Assembly (NCBI GenBank): GCA_013397455.1
Contig: VYZB01000190.1
Span: 1,349,780 to 1,413,779 of the forward strand
DNA length: 64,000 bases
Origin: Crotophaga sulcirostris
Lineage: Eukaryota; Chordata; Aves; Cuculiformes; Crotophagidae
Reading direction: 5' to 3'
The position numbers and the translations under genes were made by a program. Numbering within the stretch: position 1 is the first letter of the stretch; each line of letters starts with the position of its first letter. This document shows, in pieces, positions 1-13,651 of this stretch. The notes beneath the pieces are model-generated. The model had not been told where the DNA came from, did no database searches, and saw nothing but the letters and a program-made list of their open reading frames with translations.

Positions 1-3000
1 TAAATAATTGATACAATTTTATTGGTTTCTTCCTATTTACTCTCTGACAGAACAGCTGGAAGTCCAATAAACAATCTGTAACTGTGTTGAAATGCTGTCA
101 GTTGGCACAGTTTTAAAAGTGTCTGGAAGTGTAGAGAAGTCTGGAGTGACAGTATGAAATGATCATACTGACATTGTATAGTTTTTGATGTTTATTATTT
201 CCTTCTCTGCCTCAGACTTGTCTGGAAACATTTTCTTGTCTTTGAACAGCTCTCTGGACTTCTGTACCCAAGAAGAAAGAAAATGTATAGACTGTATGAA
301 GCAAGAAGAGTAAAGGACAATAAAATTTATTACGTTTGTCTGCCTCTTAGTCATAAAAACAGAAGGAACAAACTTTCTGAAATCAGCAAAGCAAATTCAG
401 CTTTGGAACATGTGAAAATCAAAAGTCATTTCATTAGCAGAAACTGCAGTGAGAACAAGCCTAGAGTCTCAAGTTGCTGTTTGGAAAACTTGTGAATGTA
501 AAGCTGCCTCTTTCAGGTCCTGACCAGCTTACGACCAAAACCACTAGAAATTTCACGTGAAATGTTGCTCTCTGTCTCTGCATTTTGCATACACAAGCAA
601 CTTGGGAGAAAAATACGAATTTTTTTTACAGTCAAACATTATAGATTGCTAAATACTCTATAGTGTTATCTGGTCTGTTCCTTAAGGTTGGGCTGAGGAT
701 TACTTTGATTTAGAGGTAAATATCACACAATGAACAATCACATAATGAACAATTAAAAATATATGTCCTTTCTTCTTTATGACTGAACTCTCTAACAACT
801 TGCTCAAGCCAAAAGATTTTGCAGAAGATCCTTTCGAAAGAAAATAAAATATAATGATTTTGAGACTGATTCAGGGTCATAGAAATCATGGTAAATCTTC
901 CCAGGTATGTTAAAACAAGTCTATAATAAGATTACCTATATAAGAGAAGGAATTAGGATTTAGTCATATTGTTTTTTATTAATGAAGACTGATCCTCCCT
1001 GAAAAAAGTGTGTAAATCAAAATTTAATTCTGTGCTTGACTTGCTACTCAATTTTGAGAATTTGATATTTTGTAGTGGAAAAAAGACATAATTTATACTT
1101 GAAAGTGGATAGTATGCTTTGGTTAATAAATGAGCATTATGAAGCTGATTCCTGAGAATCTCTTGTCAGTTTTGCAAATTATATAAACTCCTATGAAATT
1201 TATCTTACAGAAATCATATATAAGATGCAACTAGATGCCACAGTTTCAAATGAAACTTGAGCATTTATAAAATGGCTTAATGCAAAAGTTCAATGAAGTA
1301 ATTTAATCACATATCAAATCTGTTGTAAAACCACTGTTAATACATACTTTATTAACATATGAGGTTTTATTATCCTATGTAAATATGTGAGTCACACCTG
1401 AAGTGCATGCCCATCTTAAGGTCAGGGTGATTCTGTGCTCTTACTAATAACTTTGTAAATCCTTGTTGACTGTCTACCTGTTATGTCCTTTCTACAGGAA
1501 AGGGAAGTAATCTCTGAATAATAGGCAACAGTGCATTCATTCAATCAGGCATAAGTGTCTTCATGCTTTTTCAGGAATCAAATCCTCCAAGGGCTTGGTT
1601 CTTCCAAGGCAGGTGAACGGACTATTTGTAATAACTCTGACCCTAATAAAATTCTCAATAAACAGAGGATAAAAAATTTCTTTCAAGTACTCCAAGGCAG
1701 TGAGTTTCTGTCTGACCTTTCTCTGTTATACGTTAGATACTATCAGTATTTCTGCCATAATTGGTCACTGGATGAAGTTAATCAATTCATTATGGTGAAT
1801 CTATCAATCTAATTACTATAGATTATTATGATTCCTAAAACAACGCTGATCATTTTCTGAATCACTACCTTTTATTTCTTGTGATACAAAAGGTCTCGTC
1901 AAACTGCTATATGAAGGTATTTACCATTGTAGCTAAGTTTTGTAACAGTTGAAAGCATTCTGGAAGACAGGCCAGAGAAGATTCTGAAGAGATACAATTG
2001 ATTTACAGTACCTTCAGAATAATATGCAGTATCTGTCTATAAAGGAAGGAAGTCCTTTGGTCAGTAAGGATTTTGCAAACTTAGGCTCAATATGAGCTTC
2101 CATTTGGGTCTCTGGATAAAGTCTGAAACATCATTATTTTATAATTAGAAGGAGCAGTTAGAATAGAGGAGCAGCTAGACTGAGAATGCCCTGAGACAGG
2201 CTGTTTTAGGTTACCATGCAGTAAAATCCTTGTGGGTGGAAGGCAAAGAAAAAGCCTCCTGATAGTAAGAGTTGGAGCTGATTGGAAACAGCCCCAATTT
2301 CTGTTAAACTTGACATTTCTGGCCCTCAGAAAGCAAATGTGTCTACCCAGATTGGCCACAAGCTAGGTACAATGAGTAAGCACTTCTCTCACAGCTAGGT
2401 TTTTGTAGACGTACTATGAATTAAAATAGCTTCTCATATGGAACCTGAACATACGAAAAGAAGCTGATATTCCCACAGCAGGAGCTATATTGTATATCTT
2501 TTTATGTTACATAAACTACCTCTTCCTTTCTATAATTTGAATGAGAGACAGGTATTTTTAAAGATCATTTCCTTAACGCAAATTAGTATCACTGGTTCTG
2601 CAGAGAAGCTTTTCCTTTTTATCAACACTCTTGGCACAAAAAAATGAATGCAGAAGCAATTATCTCTATGTTAAAACCAGATAACAACTGCAAAACTCTT
2701 CCATTTTCCAAGGGTTGACTAGATCAAGCTATAACATGGACTGTTTTTCTATTCATTTTTTAAAGCTAACAAGTGTTAAAATTAGCAATACTAGCTGAAA
2801 ATTTCTTTTTCCCAAGCCTCTCTGGTTTTGTTTTCTCTTCACTTTCTTATTTCAAATTATCAAGAGTATAGCAGTGAACCACACAACAGCAAATAGAAAA
2901 GTATCCTTGCTGTATTTCTAGCTGGCATGAGTGTATCAGATATAATATGTACCAGCCAAGGAATCAGAGTGATCTAGGATACCAAGCACACTTTTTTTAA

Positions 3001-6000
3001 GAAAGAACTCTCCATTCACTGGTTATTTACTCATTCTAATAAACTTCCCTTGTTTTCCTTATTTGTTCATGTATTTGAGAATACATAAGTAGTCTGGGAA
3101 ATTTTCCAGTTTAAACTATGAAGTAATAAATAATTGAGCTGCTTGGCGTTTACTTCATGAAATAGGATCTTTGTGGTCTAAAACAAAGGCTAAATTCAAC
3201 TGTTTCACTCTGGAAAACTCTATTTTCACATTGGTATTACCACTATCAAGTTACAGTTCTGTCTGCAGGGGACAGAGGCTTCTCAGGGGCTGTTCCATTA
3301 CTGAAATGAATTGATTTAGAAACCATGACCTGTTCATAAACATCTGCAATTTTCACCTAAATTGAAAAGTATTTTTTTTTACCAGATAGGAGAAGTTTGA
3401 TTGGTTATAAGCCTATTTCAGGGAAGAAATGCAGAATAAAAGAACTGCATAAGATGAGTCCTAGTTGTATCATTTAAGAGCCATCTAAAAGTGATCAGAT
3501 ACAACACTGGAGAAAACTGGCATGAAAGAAGAGAAAAAAGAAACCTGGCTTCTTTCATCTGAGAGCATCCCTCTAAGTGCAGGGAACCCTGTTTCTCACA
3601 CTGAAAAGTGCTGGCAACTGAAAAAAACAAAAAAGTCAAAGGAGCGGGAACTCCACCTTCCCAGCCAAATGCTGTAACCAGGAGTCTCCTGCGGTCTGTC
3701 TACTGGTGTCCAAGGTGCCAAACCTCCCACTGCAGTCAGATCTGCTCCCAACAGCTAAGGAAACTTGGAGAAGTTAAGCTTTAAAGCAGGGACTCAGAAA
3801 CTGGCCAGCTCAACTGCTGTCCAACTCTGCTGACAGCAGTAGACACTTAAGCTTCTGATGTGTATGGGCATCTGCAGATGGACATCTAAATCTAAGAATC
3901 TTAACCTCAAATGGAGACTCTTCTTACCTTTTAGTCCTAAGGCATAGAAATTCCTCTGAAAAAGAGAGAATGTACCATTGGTTTGACACCTTGGCTTACC
4001 TGATGTAATACTTCATTCCTAGCCATGAAGTTTGGGAAGCAGAAGGAGCAACTGCAGAAACTTGAGACAGAAAGAGGAAATTTTAAGGTCAGCTGGGGGA
4101 TGGTGCGAGAGGAATAGAGCAGAAGTCTGTAGTTTTGGATTAATGTGCCTGAATTACACAGAAGTCCTCTGCTGTTGTTTGGATCTGGCCTATATCCTTC
4201 AAATATGTAACCTGGGAGAAAGTTGCATCTAAAGGGAACATAAAGATTCTGTTGTTGATACTATTACAAAATTACATCCTGAGCAGCTAGACCAGCATTT
4301 TGTGTAGTTCATTACCCATAACCTTCTGCCAAACAGAACAGCTTTCTATGTCACTGGAAGGTTAAACGGTCTTTGATTTTTATCAATGGTACAAATGATT
4401 AATAGCTCTCAAAAGCTGTTCTTTGTTTATCCTGATATTTTACAATGCATAACTAAGAACACAAAGATTTTTTTCCCTTTTTGATTATGATATATGAATC
4501 TCATCAATAGCATCAGTAGGTAAGGTTTGGCTGTCTCCCAGTGCAACGAAGAAGAAAATGTTAGACTCACACAGGGCTTTTAATTTTTCAGTGAAGGGGG
4601 AAAAGAATCATCGCATTGTGAATTGCTATAGGTCTTTGAATCCTTATCCACAAAAATGAGAATGGCTGAGATGTTTGGATACAATGAAAGGATCAGAACA
4701 ATGAGATATCAAGAGCATAAAAAATTACTGAATTTCCCCTTGTGATTGAGCCAGTAACAACCTAATTGAGAACAGAGTATATAAGTGCACAGGGTGTAGT
4801 ATATACTTAAAGACTTGTGAAGATGTTTCAGCATTTGTTTCTTCTCTCAAAACTCTCACTTTTCTGTGCCCCACACAGTGATTTTTTTCTCATCTCCATC
4901 AAGTTGAAAGTTGTGGGCAAGATTTCACCTTGCTTTGTCAGTAAGGATTCACAAAAGCATGACACTGTTAAAGTTGCTCCCTTGCCTGCTAAGTTACTTG
5001 ATGTAAACTTTCTAGAAACTGTCATTTGCCAAGCACAGCACTCAGACTTTCTACATATGGCTTACTGAAATGTTACTGAGCTTCTGTGCTTTCACCTGGA
5101 TATAGGTGAATAACAGAAGCCTCCAATGCAATGCTCTGCTGGCTGTGTGAACGGGCTCCTGTGTACTCCTGTCTCTGTGACCTGTTTAAATCAATACAAT
5201 CAGCACTGTTCATCTCTACTGTGAGTGATAATTTATGCTGTATGTATCATCCTGTCCAAGTTCACTCCTAGATCAGGTTATGCATTTCTGAGAATGGATG
5301 AATTTAAGACACGAGGTCATTGCTGACAATAACTGTCAAATATCACTGCATACATCTTAAAATTCTGCATTCAAGAAGGAAAAGGACAAATTCCAGAGCC
5401 AAGTGCTCACTATGATGTCTCTGTTTTCACTGCACTTGGCAGCTGTTGATGGCTGTACATGGCATGTTCTCTTCTCTGACCACACAGTGCTGTGAAGATA
5501 TTCTATATAGCAAGATTGCTAATAACCTCAGGGCTCCCTCTTTCAGGAGGAAGAAGTTGCAGTTCCTGAAATCTCCTATGACATTTCTTTCCTATACAAT
5601 GAATATCAGTTGTGTCTACAAGTTCTGCCTTTAAGCAGCGATGAATAAATTGAAAGCAAGGGGCAATTCTTTAAGTATTTTTAATGGCAATTTCGAACTA
5701 CTGACACTCTCGGTATGAAAGCTCAAATCATACTAAAATAAAATAATTTTTTCTTATGTGCTGAATAATATTTAAATATCTCTGAACATTCTTACTTTTT
5801 TAAGTACACATTTTCAGTCATGCTTGCAATTTTTGCCCCTGATAAACCGTTGAGAACTGTTGTGAAACTACAGAGCAACTTATATCCTTCTCCTCTAGTG
5901 TATAAAGGTTCTCCACTTGTAAGACCTATTGACAGGAATCACATATTAGAAGAAAGAAAAATTTACAAACGTCATTGCTAAAAAGTGATTGTAGCACAGA

Positions 6001-7699
6001 AATTCAAAAGAAATAGAATTTTCTATAACAAATTTATGCTAAAAGTGCTCATTGCTCTTGCATGGAACGAGGTTAATAGTCCTTTTTACTTTATAAGGCA
6101 GGATGTATAAACCAGACTGTTGGGCTTGAAGCAGTCTGTAGTTTTACAATGTGTTTCACTGGAAGATATTGAACCTGATTTATGTCTTTCAGTGGAGCTT
6201 TTTGAGACTGACTTCATGGAGGGAAATGAAGGAACTGGAAACAAATACAGACCAAGCAGAAGCACCAACAAGGCAGTTATAAAGCATTTCTGGTCCAAAG
6301 GTATTAGCTGAAAACTGACAATTTGACTTTAAGTATCCTCTTTCGTTGGCTGTCCTGCTATTGTAGAATTGGGACATAGTCTGTACTTTCACATTATTCC
6401 CAGTGATCAGTTGATATTCTTTAGCCATCTGGCAAATTATCCTCTGTTAATATTCTGTATTCAAGCTTAGAAATTAGTATATAGCTTATTTTCCAGTCCC
6501 TGAAGAAGTGACTCATTTTTTTTAAAGAAAAATAGGGAAAAATGTCTTCTGATAGAGTTTTGTATCAGTATTTACTCACAAGACTTTATTGCTCTGTGGT
6601 CAGTTAAATATTCATTCAAATTGTAGTAGCAAAAGAAATTGAAACAGTATGCTTCAAAATCAAGTCTTTATCATTGTGCTCCACTCTTCTGTAGATTAGT
6701 GGTATCAGTTTATTTTATTTTAAACTGCAAATGCATTTTAAGGCTGTTAGAATTCAGGCCCATCTCATATAGATTTCTCTGTATTGAGGTGAAGTGATAC
6801 AACAATCAATGCTGTAGCAGACACTGCCATGTCCTTTACATTAATAGTCAACTTATTGACACTTTCTTAGGGACTGAATCAATGAAGACAACAGCAAGGA
6901 CACCTCACATTTATGAGGAGACAGTTCTGAACAGGCTGAAAGATGAGTTGTCTCTGAGGAACAGAAAGGCACACATTGGGAAATGCAGAAGTAAATCCCA
7001 TCTTTTTTTTTTAAAGGGGATTTGTCTATAACCATTGCTCAGGTTAAGAGCAGTGAGAGATAAGGGAGGACTGACTTTCTCCCTTTCAGTTAATTTTCCT
7101 CTTAAGACTTTAGAAGTCTGTTCACTTTTTCTTTTTTTACTATTTCCACACATATAATGTAGGAGTTACACCATAGGATGCTGGGGATCTGCTATATAAT
7201 TTTTGGGGACAGAGGGTAGTTGACATGGATTTTTATTCCTTGGAATCCAAGTATTAGATAGTTAGGATTTTACACCATTTCTCATAAAAGCAAGGACTTC
7301 AGGTTTGTTTAAATAGCAACTGGGCTAGAAAAGAATATCTGTGACTTACAGAACTGCTGGCTTTTTATAACCTACAGATTCTAGTCAAGCAGAATAAAAG
7401 GCCATGGGTTTAATTTCCAGCAACAGACAACCACAGAATTCTTGGTAGACCTGCAATAGTAGTAAAAAAGGATATGTGATGTCCTTACCATCTGAAAATC
7501 CTTCGCTACCCTCAAGAATCCTCATAAGCTAGAGAATCTTCAAAGGACTCATATTGATCCAAAACCTAAACCTTGGCTAAACAGATCTGCTCTTAGGTTA
7601 TGATTTATGCTTTTTCCTTTGACCTACACGTCACTGTCTCTTAAAAGTCAGGTTTGGTAAACTAATAAAATTGCAATTGGCTACTGAAATCATCCCCTA
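1..7699. other. AT-rich non-coding stretch, no gene recognised
   Basis: No reading frame here exceeds about 90 codons, and none has recognisable domain content or convincing splice-site context. The DNA is AT-rich with many short A and T runs. A slightly GC-richer part around 3.6-3.9 kb contains short CTGCAG-type words, but I could not assign it to a repeat family. This is most likely intergenic or intronic DNA of a vertebrate. Ancient degraded repeats may be present but are not visible by eye. Confidence 0.6.
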
Positions 7700-7713
7700 C
7701 GCAAATCACACAT

Positions 7714-8520
7714 CTAAGAGACTCCTGAGTTGGAGATTAGGGACTCCACTAGAGTCACGCTTAGTGGTGCAAAGGGTAATAGGAAATTGGGACACTGTTC
7801 AGGTACTAATATAGCAGGACGTTTGTGCAAGAGGAGCGGAGAAGCTAATGTGAGGCGAAAGGGCAATTTGGGTTTTTTTGAGAAGCCACACTCCTGGGCT
7901 GGGCAGCTCCTGTTCCGGGGGGTCAGTACACATTCTGGCTCCTGCAGCCTGCCAGAGCAGAGCCAGGGGCATCCTGCTTGTGACTCACTGCTCTCGGCGC
8001 TGAATTTCGTCTCCAGCTGCCGCCTCGGCAAAGCACTTCTGCAGCAGCTATTGCTGCAGGGAGAAAAACATCTCAGTTCATGTTTTAATTCAATCCATGA
8101 TCAAAGTTTATTGACTTATTAATGACACATAATTAACTGGCAATCAGTGCACTATATATCCAGGGTCAATAGTAGCAATACAATACATGAATGATGATAC
8201 CAAGTGCTTTCAGAGCGTTAATAAAGAGCCCATTTTCCAGCCGCCGTAACTAATCCCCAGGAACATACACACACCCCCTGGTATCCTCCAGCTCTCAGGT
8301 AGCCCCCTCTCTCCCCAGCCAGTGGGTTCCAAGCACACACGACCTCTGTTCCGGTGAGGGTCCCTGCGTGTGTCCCCATGGCCACCGGGTCCCTGTTGGG
8401 GCTCTCTCCATATCGGCTGTGGGGGGAAGGCAGGCATCCCAAAGCTGCAGTCTAAACTGCAGGAAAAATACCAATATAAACACATACACGTGTATACCCA
8501 CGCCAGCATGCATACACATT
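7714..8520 (-). other. GC-rich patch, possibly a degenerate LTR or ERV-derived segment
   Basis: The stretch stands out from its AT-rich flanks. It is GC-rich at about 7.88-8.06 kb and 8.22-8.45 kb, and has open frames of 105 codons (minus, 7714-8031) and 130 codons (plus, 7730-8122) that overlap each other. Such paired frames are common in GC-rich repeats and are not evidence of a gene. Read on the minus strand, a TATA-like word (8153-8159) lies about 45 bp upstream of an AATAAA word (8107-8112), a spacing that would suit an LTR promoter and poly(A) signal. I could not find clean TG...CA ends, a primer-binding site or a target duplication. The LTR reading is therefore an inference; an unclassified repeat or a small regulatory island are alternatives. 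Confidence 0.25.
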
Positions 8521-9708
8521 TATGGTTGAATTATTTTTCCTCCTGGATTTTGGAACAGAAAGAGTTTTTATTGCTTGTAATGGGCCTGACAGGGAGGAAA
8601 ACACAGTTAATAACCCTTAAAATATTTCAGTCTGTTTTTTCTGAAGTGCATTTTCTTTTTAAATGAAAATTTCCTGTTTCTGCCAAACCTACAAAGATAG
8701 GAAGGATTCTTATCTCCTTGCTAACTTACAGGCTACACTAACTGGGAACCAATCAGTTTTTATAGATGCTTTCCTCTACGGAAATGAAAGAAAAATGAAG
8801 CTATTAAAGGGATAGAATCAGTTTTGCTGGCTAGTATGCTGAGAAAAAAAAATGGGCCAGGTGAGAAAGAGAGGAAAAAAGAAAAAAGACGTGTTATCTG
8901 TGAATACTCATCACAAATTAACTCTATGAAAGCTTATACTCTTAACACAAAACTCACTTAGCTTTCTGCAAAAGGATAAAGAAGTACCAACTATCTTCAT
9001 TCAAACAGGGCGATTTTTGACATGTGCTTTTAGTGTTTCATGTCTCACTTATGGGTCACCAGAATTCTGAGGTAAATGAAAGGGAAACAAACAGGCTATG
9101 TAACACCTGTAGAATAGTGGGACATCAAGACATAAACCTTTTTTTGCATTAACCAGGCAAAAAAAGAAATCCACAAACTCCAGCCTGCTTCCCCTTTGTA
9201 CTGAGTTCAATTTAAAGCAGGACTGTCATGGCTAGTATTGATAGTGAGTGAGAAGCAGAAATTCTGCTATGTCACAAATAAGCTCTCTGGGGTAGTTAGT
9301 GATGGAATGATATTATTTTCTTGAGTAATAATTGGAATCTTAAATGGATCTTCAATAACATGCTAATTTAGTCTGGTGTCTCATAGAATTCATTTTCTAA
9401 TTGCCAATTTCAGCTGGCCATGCAACTGCTCTAAATTTCGAGGACCATTATAGGGCCCCAAGAGACATTTTAACTTGGTGAATAACAGCATTGGATCCTT
9501 TAAAAACTTCTGGTTTGATTTTGCAATGAGTTGTTCTTAGTGAATTTATCAAGCATAGGAAATACCAGCTGGATGGACTTGTTGAGCATCTCTACTTACC
9601 ACCAAAACAATAAATGTTTTCAGATGCTAATGAGAATTTTTGTTGTTGTTAACACTGAGATGCATAGATCTCACTTATAAAATCCTTATTTGATGCAAGA
9701 TTGTAGAC
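8521..9708. other. AT-rich non-coding stretch
   Basis: I see no gene, RNA or recognisable repeat between the GC-rich patch and the CR1 copy that follows. Short A-rich runs (for example near 8.85-8.89 kb) are present. Confidence 0.6.
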
Positions 9709-9709
9709 A

Positions 9710-10097
9710 GTCACAGTATTACAAGGTTGGAAAGGACCTCTGAGATCATCGAGTCCAACCTATAACCCAACACTAACATCAACCCATCACCTAAACCATG
9801 GCACTGAGTGCCTCATCCAATCTCCTCTTAAACACCTCCAGGGTTGGTGACTCCACCACCTCCCCAGGCAGCACATTCCAATGGCCAATCACCCTTTCAG
9901 TGAAGAACTTTTTCCTAACATCAAGTCTAAACTTTCCCTGACGAAGTTTGAGTCTGTGCCCTCTAGTTCTCTCACTGGTCACCTGAGAGAAGAGACCAAC
10001 CCCTGCCTGACTACAACCTCCTTTTAGGTTGAGAGCAATAAGGTCTCCCCTGAGTCTCCTCTTCTCCAGGCTAAACAGCCCCAGCTCCCTCAGTCCA
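9710..10097 (-). mobile_element. CR1 LINE, 5'-truncated copy (3' end plus ORF2 C-terminus)
   Basis: This is a non-LTR retrotransposon fragment in minus orientation. Its 3' end lies at the left, where the word TCACAGTATTACAAGG marks the octamer-type CR1 tail. The segment continues through the 3' untranslated region into the ORF2 C-terminus. A 63-codon open frame (9791-9982, minus) carries the diagnostic end of CR1 ORF2, including [26 protein letters not shown], an HWN motif and a [22 protein letters not shown] finish. Continuing left to right, the match runs to the GGCTAAACAGCCCCAGCTCC block and stops near 10,097, so all of the endonuclease and most of the reverse transcriptase are missing, the usual 5' truncation. 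The intact terminal frame and low divergence suggest a relatively recent insertion. It shares a subfamily with the copies at 13.5 kb and 32.7 kb. Confidence 0.93.
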
Positions 10098-13000
10098 GTG
10101 GAAGAAGATAAAAGAGGGAATCAGGAAGGTGATGGCAAAGACAAAGGGAATTTTTGGTGTAAAGTGCTGGACAGGAAGACACCTGGAACATCAAGCAAAG
10201 GTGGCTGCTGGTTGATTTTTACTGTAATCAAAAGTAAGATGTCTAATCCTCCTTTCTAACAATAACAAGCTGCGGGACCCAATCTTGGCTAATTAATTGA
10301 ATTTAAAATAATAAGATCTTGACTGAGGAAGACTTTTTCAGGAATTAGAGAGCCTTTATCTGTTTTCTTAAGCCTAAAATCTGAATGAGTGTCTAACATG
10401 AGTTATTCCAGCAGACCCCAAAGAAAATTTTCTCTCTGCTTAAGATCTTGAAAATTGATGCGAGTGTATCTTTTAGTCTCCTGTAAAGACACAGTGATAC
10501 GTCTGCAAGTAAGGACCAGGCAACTTCACACAGTTCCTATGAGGGCCAAGCAGAGCCTTGTTCCTGGGAAAGCACCATCCAAGAAACTTGCCAATTAAGG
10601 GCCAGAAACAAACCTCTAACTTTGCCACTCAGTTTCCAGTAAATTGGCTTAGCAGTAACATGTGAATATACTGCAGCCATCTAAAAATGTGTATCAATTA
10701 TTTTCTCCTTAGTGCAACCAGGCTGCTTTGAGAGATAACGCAGTAAGGAAGGAAGCATCTTTTTCAGCCCCGGGATGCAATGCATCTTCATACAGCTTCT
10801 CACAACAGGCTGTGCCTGAAGGCATAACTTTGTACTCTGCTGAAATGATCAAATGAACAGAGTGTAAAACTAAAATTTGTACTAAAATGAAAAAGGCTGC
10901 TTAAATAATTTGGTAGGATGGGTTATAAAAGAATTTAATAAATCTGAAAGACAAATCAATTAATATGTTTACTGCATCAGAAAAATAAGACTGTGTGCCA
11001 AAGCAGTGCAGCTGTTTCTCTGCTTTGGGGACCTGGCCTGAAACATCTTCCGGTTAATGTAGGAGCTCCTAAAAGCTCCATGTATCAGCTCACTTATTAT
11101 CTGACAGAAGATATCTCACCCAGATCTGAGAATGGAAAAAAGCCAAAAATATACATTAATTTGTGGTATTCTTGAGAAAGAGAGACTTTCCTCAAAACTA
11201 ATCCAAACACAGTGAGAACCATACAGTTGTGTGACATAGTCATAGTTTCAGAAAAAATAATCTGAATAGTTTTCAATCTAGGTATTATTAACATAACAGA
11301 GAAGAAATGCACGTGCATTAAGTGGTTATAGTACACACCTAGGAACCTGCACTCCTGTCACTTGCCTTGATACGCTTTGCTCCAGAGGGGGAAAGAACTC
11401 TAAACAAGACCCTTTGTGGTATTACTCCTCATCATGAGGATCAGCCCTCTCTGGCAGAAAAAACGTAATAATAAACAGTTTTGGCTGAATTCCTTCAGAG
11501 ACAAGAAAACAACCTCAAATTGCTCTTCAATTAGGTGACAGAATTTGTCACAAAGGACTGCTGGACATCCTGAAAGCTTCTTCCAGCGTGTCATTTAGTC
11601 TGCCTGACAGCATGGTGATTCTGCAACTGTAGTCTATTTTATTCTTTTCAGTGATTTACCTTTAGATGTCTCTAAAGGCTTTCTTTATCCCCTCCCCCCC
11701 TTTTTTAATTAAGCAAGCTTTTTCAACCTCTAGGGCTGATTTTTTCTAACAATTGCACAGTAGTCATGAATGGGGAACTAGGCTAAACCTACCACTTCAA
11801 GTAGCTTAATTGATGGGTGTGTGGATTTTCTCAGCTGAGTCTAATGAATAAAAAGGCATTCAGTTTATAGAGGATATTTTATTCTTCAGAATGTAAGTTT
11901 GAGACTGAGGAGACCATAATTTTCTTCTTGGTTCCTCAAAAGATCTGTAATGGGATGCTGGCCAAAACATTTCACTTCAGTGTTTCAGGGATCAGGCAAA
12001 TGACTTCTACTGAATTTTGATGGGGTGATTTAAGAAGCTACCAGACTCAGCTGGCTGTCTCCAACCCTGTAACAAAACCCATCATAAAGTATGCCAATGC
12101 TTCAGTTACGCTAGTGCCTGGCTCAGCAGGATAAACTGCAAAGAAGACTGATTTGTGCCGATGCTCGGTTGTACCCAGGAGAGACAGATGAGTAGGTTGC
12201 TCTGCTGCCCCTGCCAAGAGTGCACATATTGGGCTGTGATCCCAGGCTCTGGGTGGAAGGCTGGGTTTGATGCAACCCTGAGCCTTCCTTGCAAGGTTCT
12301 GGAGGAGACGTTTACATGTAAAACCATGTTTTGGGCTAATTACTTTGCTTGTAAAATGATAGTGGATCTATGAGTGAAAAGGGGTATATAAAGGATTAAC
12401 TGCCTATTTTTGTCAAATCAATACTTAATTTCCATTGGTATTTTTCTTCTCTTTCATCTAAAAATCAAAGATATTTTTAACTTAAAAAGAAAACTTTAGT
12501 TCTTGCATATTAATATTTTAATGTAATCACATATGATTGATTTTTTTTAAAATTTATTTTTTTAGGCTGAACTTTTCAGTGACTTCAGTAGGAGTTTCTC
12601 CTTCACATTAATTGTACAACATGGTCATGTGTAACCAATAAATATTTTGCATATCAGATAAATTTTTTAAAAAAAGACAAGACTTTAGAAAGTATCTGTG
12701 TGGACGGCCTTAAATTAATCAGAGCTATGAGGCAGAAATGCCTCCATATTTTTATCTTGTTAGTGAGACTATCTAAAGAACCCAAAGTCTTTCAATTTCT
12801 CATGCTATATTTTATTAAAGCACAAAATAATAGCACAGAATAACTCTTTCATGCAGGGAAAGTGTTTGCAACCACTGTATGAGACAGATGAAAGAAAAAA
12901 ACCCAACCCTTCACAACATATCTTTGCAAGCTGGGTCATTTTAGTTCAAAAGGCTGTATGGTATGACTCAGAGGCCAGGGCCTAAGTATAAATACACAAT

Positions 13001-13471
13001 CTTCCTCTCAACTTGCTGTTCTCACAATATTTTAAACAAAATATATAGCGTACCATTCCTTTACTTGTGTCTGAATAGGGACAACATGTAGAGATCCAGT
13101 GTCTGTCACAGTCATTGTTCAGTGCTGGGCTGTATTTCCAGGATCATTTACCTCTTCAGGTTATTGATTGAGAGGAGCTGTGACTTCATGGTATCTTCTA
13201 GGACATAATTCCTTTTTCTACTGTAAGGGATGAAGTGTGTATTGATTTATCAGCTTATATAACTCTTTTTAAAGACATAGGTCAGTCACAACGTTACCCT
13301 TCTTCTTTCGATCCTTAAGGTTAGAAAAAAATATTGGATAGCTGTAATAATTTCTCTATTTCTGATCTTGTGAGCCAGGACCCAAGAAGATGTTGTCATT
13401 TTCTTAAAGAGCTTTATGTTGCTATTTGACTAAGCAGGTTTCCTTTGGCAGGCTGTCTTTCCACCAGAAGA
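10098..13471. other. AT-rich non-coding stretch
   Basis: No gene recognised. A moderately GC-rich segment at about 12.1-12.32 kb has overlapping short frames on both strands (73 and 72 codons), but no domain and no identifiable repeat family. A run of C and T (11,688-11,706) is simple sequence. A fragment near 12.56-12.60 kb vaguely resembles ancient amniote L3/CR1-like 3' ends but is too short to call. Confidence 0.55.
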
Positions 13472-13472
13472 A

Positions 13473-13651
13473 TATCACAGTATCACAGTATCACAAGGTT
13501 GGAAAGGACCTTTGAGATCATCGAGTCCAACCTATAACCCAACACTAACACTAACACCAACACCAACCCATCATCTAAACCAAGGCACTAAGTGCTTCAT
13601 CCAATCTCCTCTTAAACATCTCCAGCGACGGCGACTCCACCACCTCCCCAG
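13473..13651 (-). mobile_element. CR1 LINE, short 3'-end copy
   Basis: This is a minus-strand CR1 fragment of about 180 bp from the same subfamily as the 9.7 kb and 32.7 kb copies. Its 3' tail is the clearest in the window: nearly three units of the octamer ATCACAGT in tandem at 13,473-13,494, followed by the ACAAGGTTGGAAAGGACC block. The match stops abruptly after CCACCTCCCC at about 13,650, which is the 5' truncation point. Compared with its relatives it carries about two extra hexamers in the CAACACTAACACCAACCC-type stretch (13,541-13,568), so this internal region seems to have expanded by slippage. Only the last part of the ORF2 frame is included. Confidence 0.92.

Noticed and set aside
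3979..3994. GTTTGACACCTTGG, similar to the right end of the MITE
   Set aside because: Short match only; no left end, interior or target duplication.
8040..8062. CTGCAGCAGC...GCTGCAG imperfect palindrome
   Set aside because: Short hairpin in GC-rich sequence with no further sign of an RNA gene.
12555..12605. Possible ancient L3/CR1-like 3' end (GACTTCAGTAGGAG)
   Set aside because: Too short and common a word to support a call.
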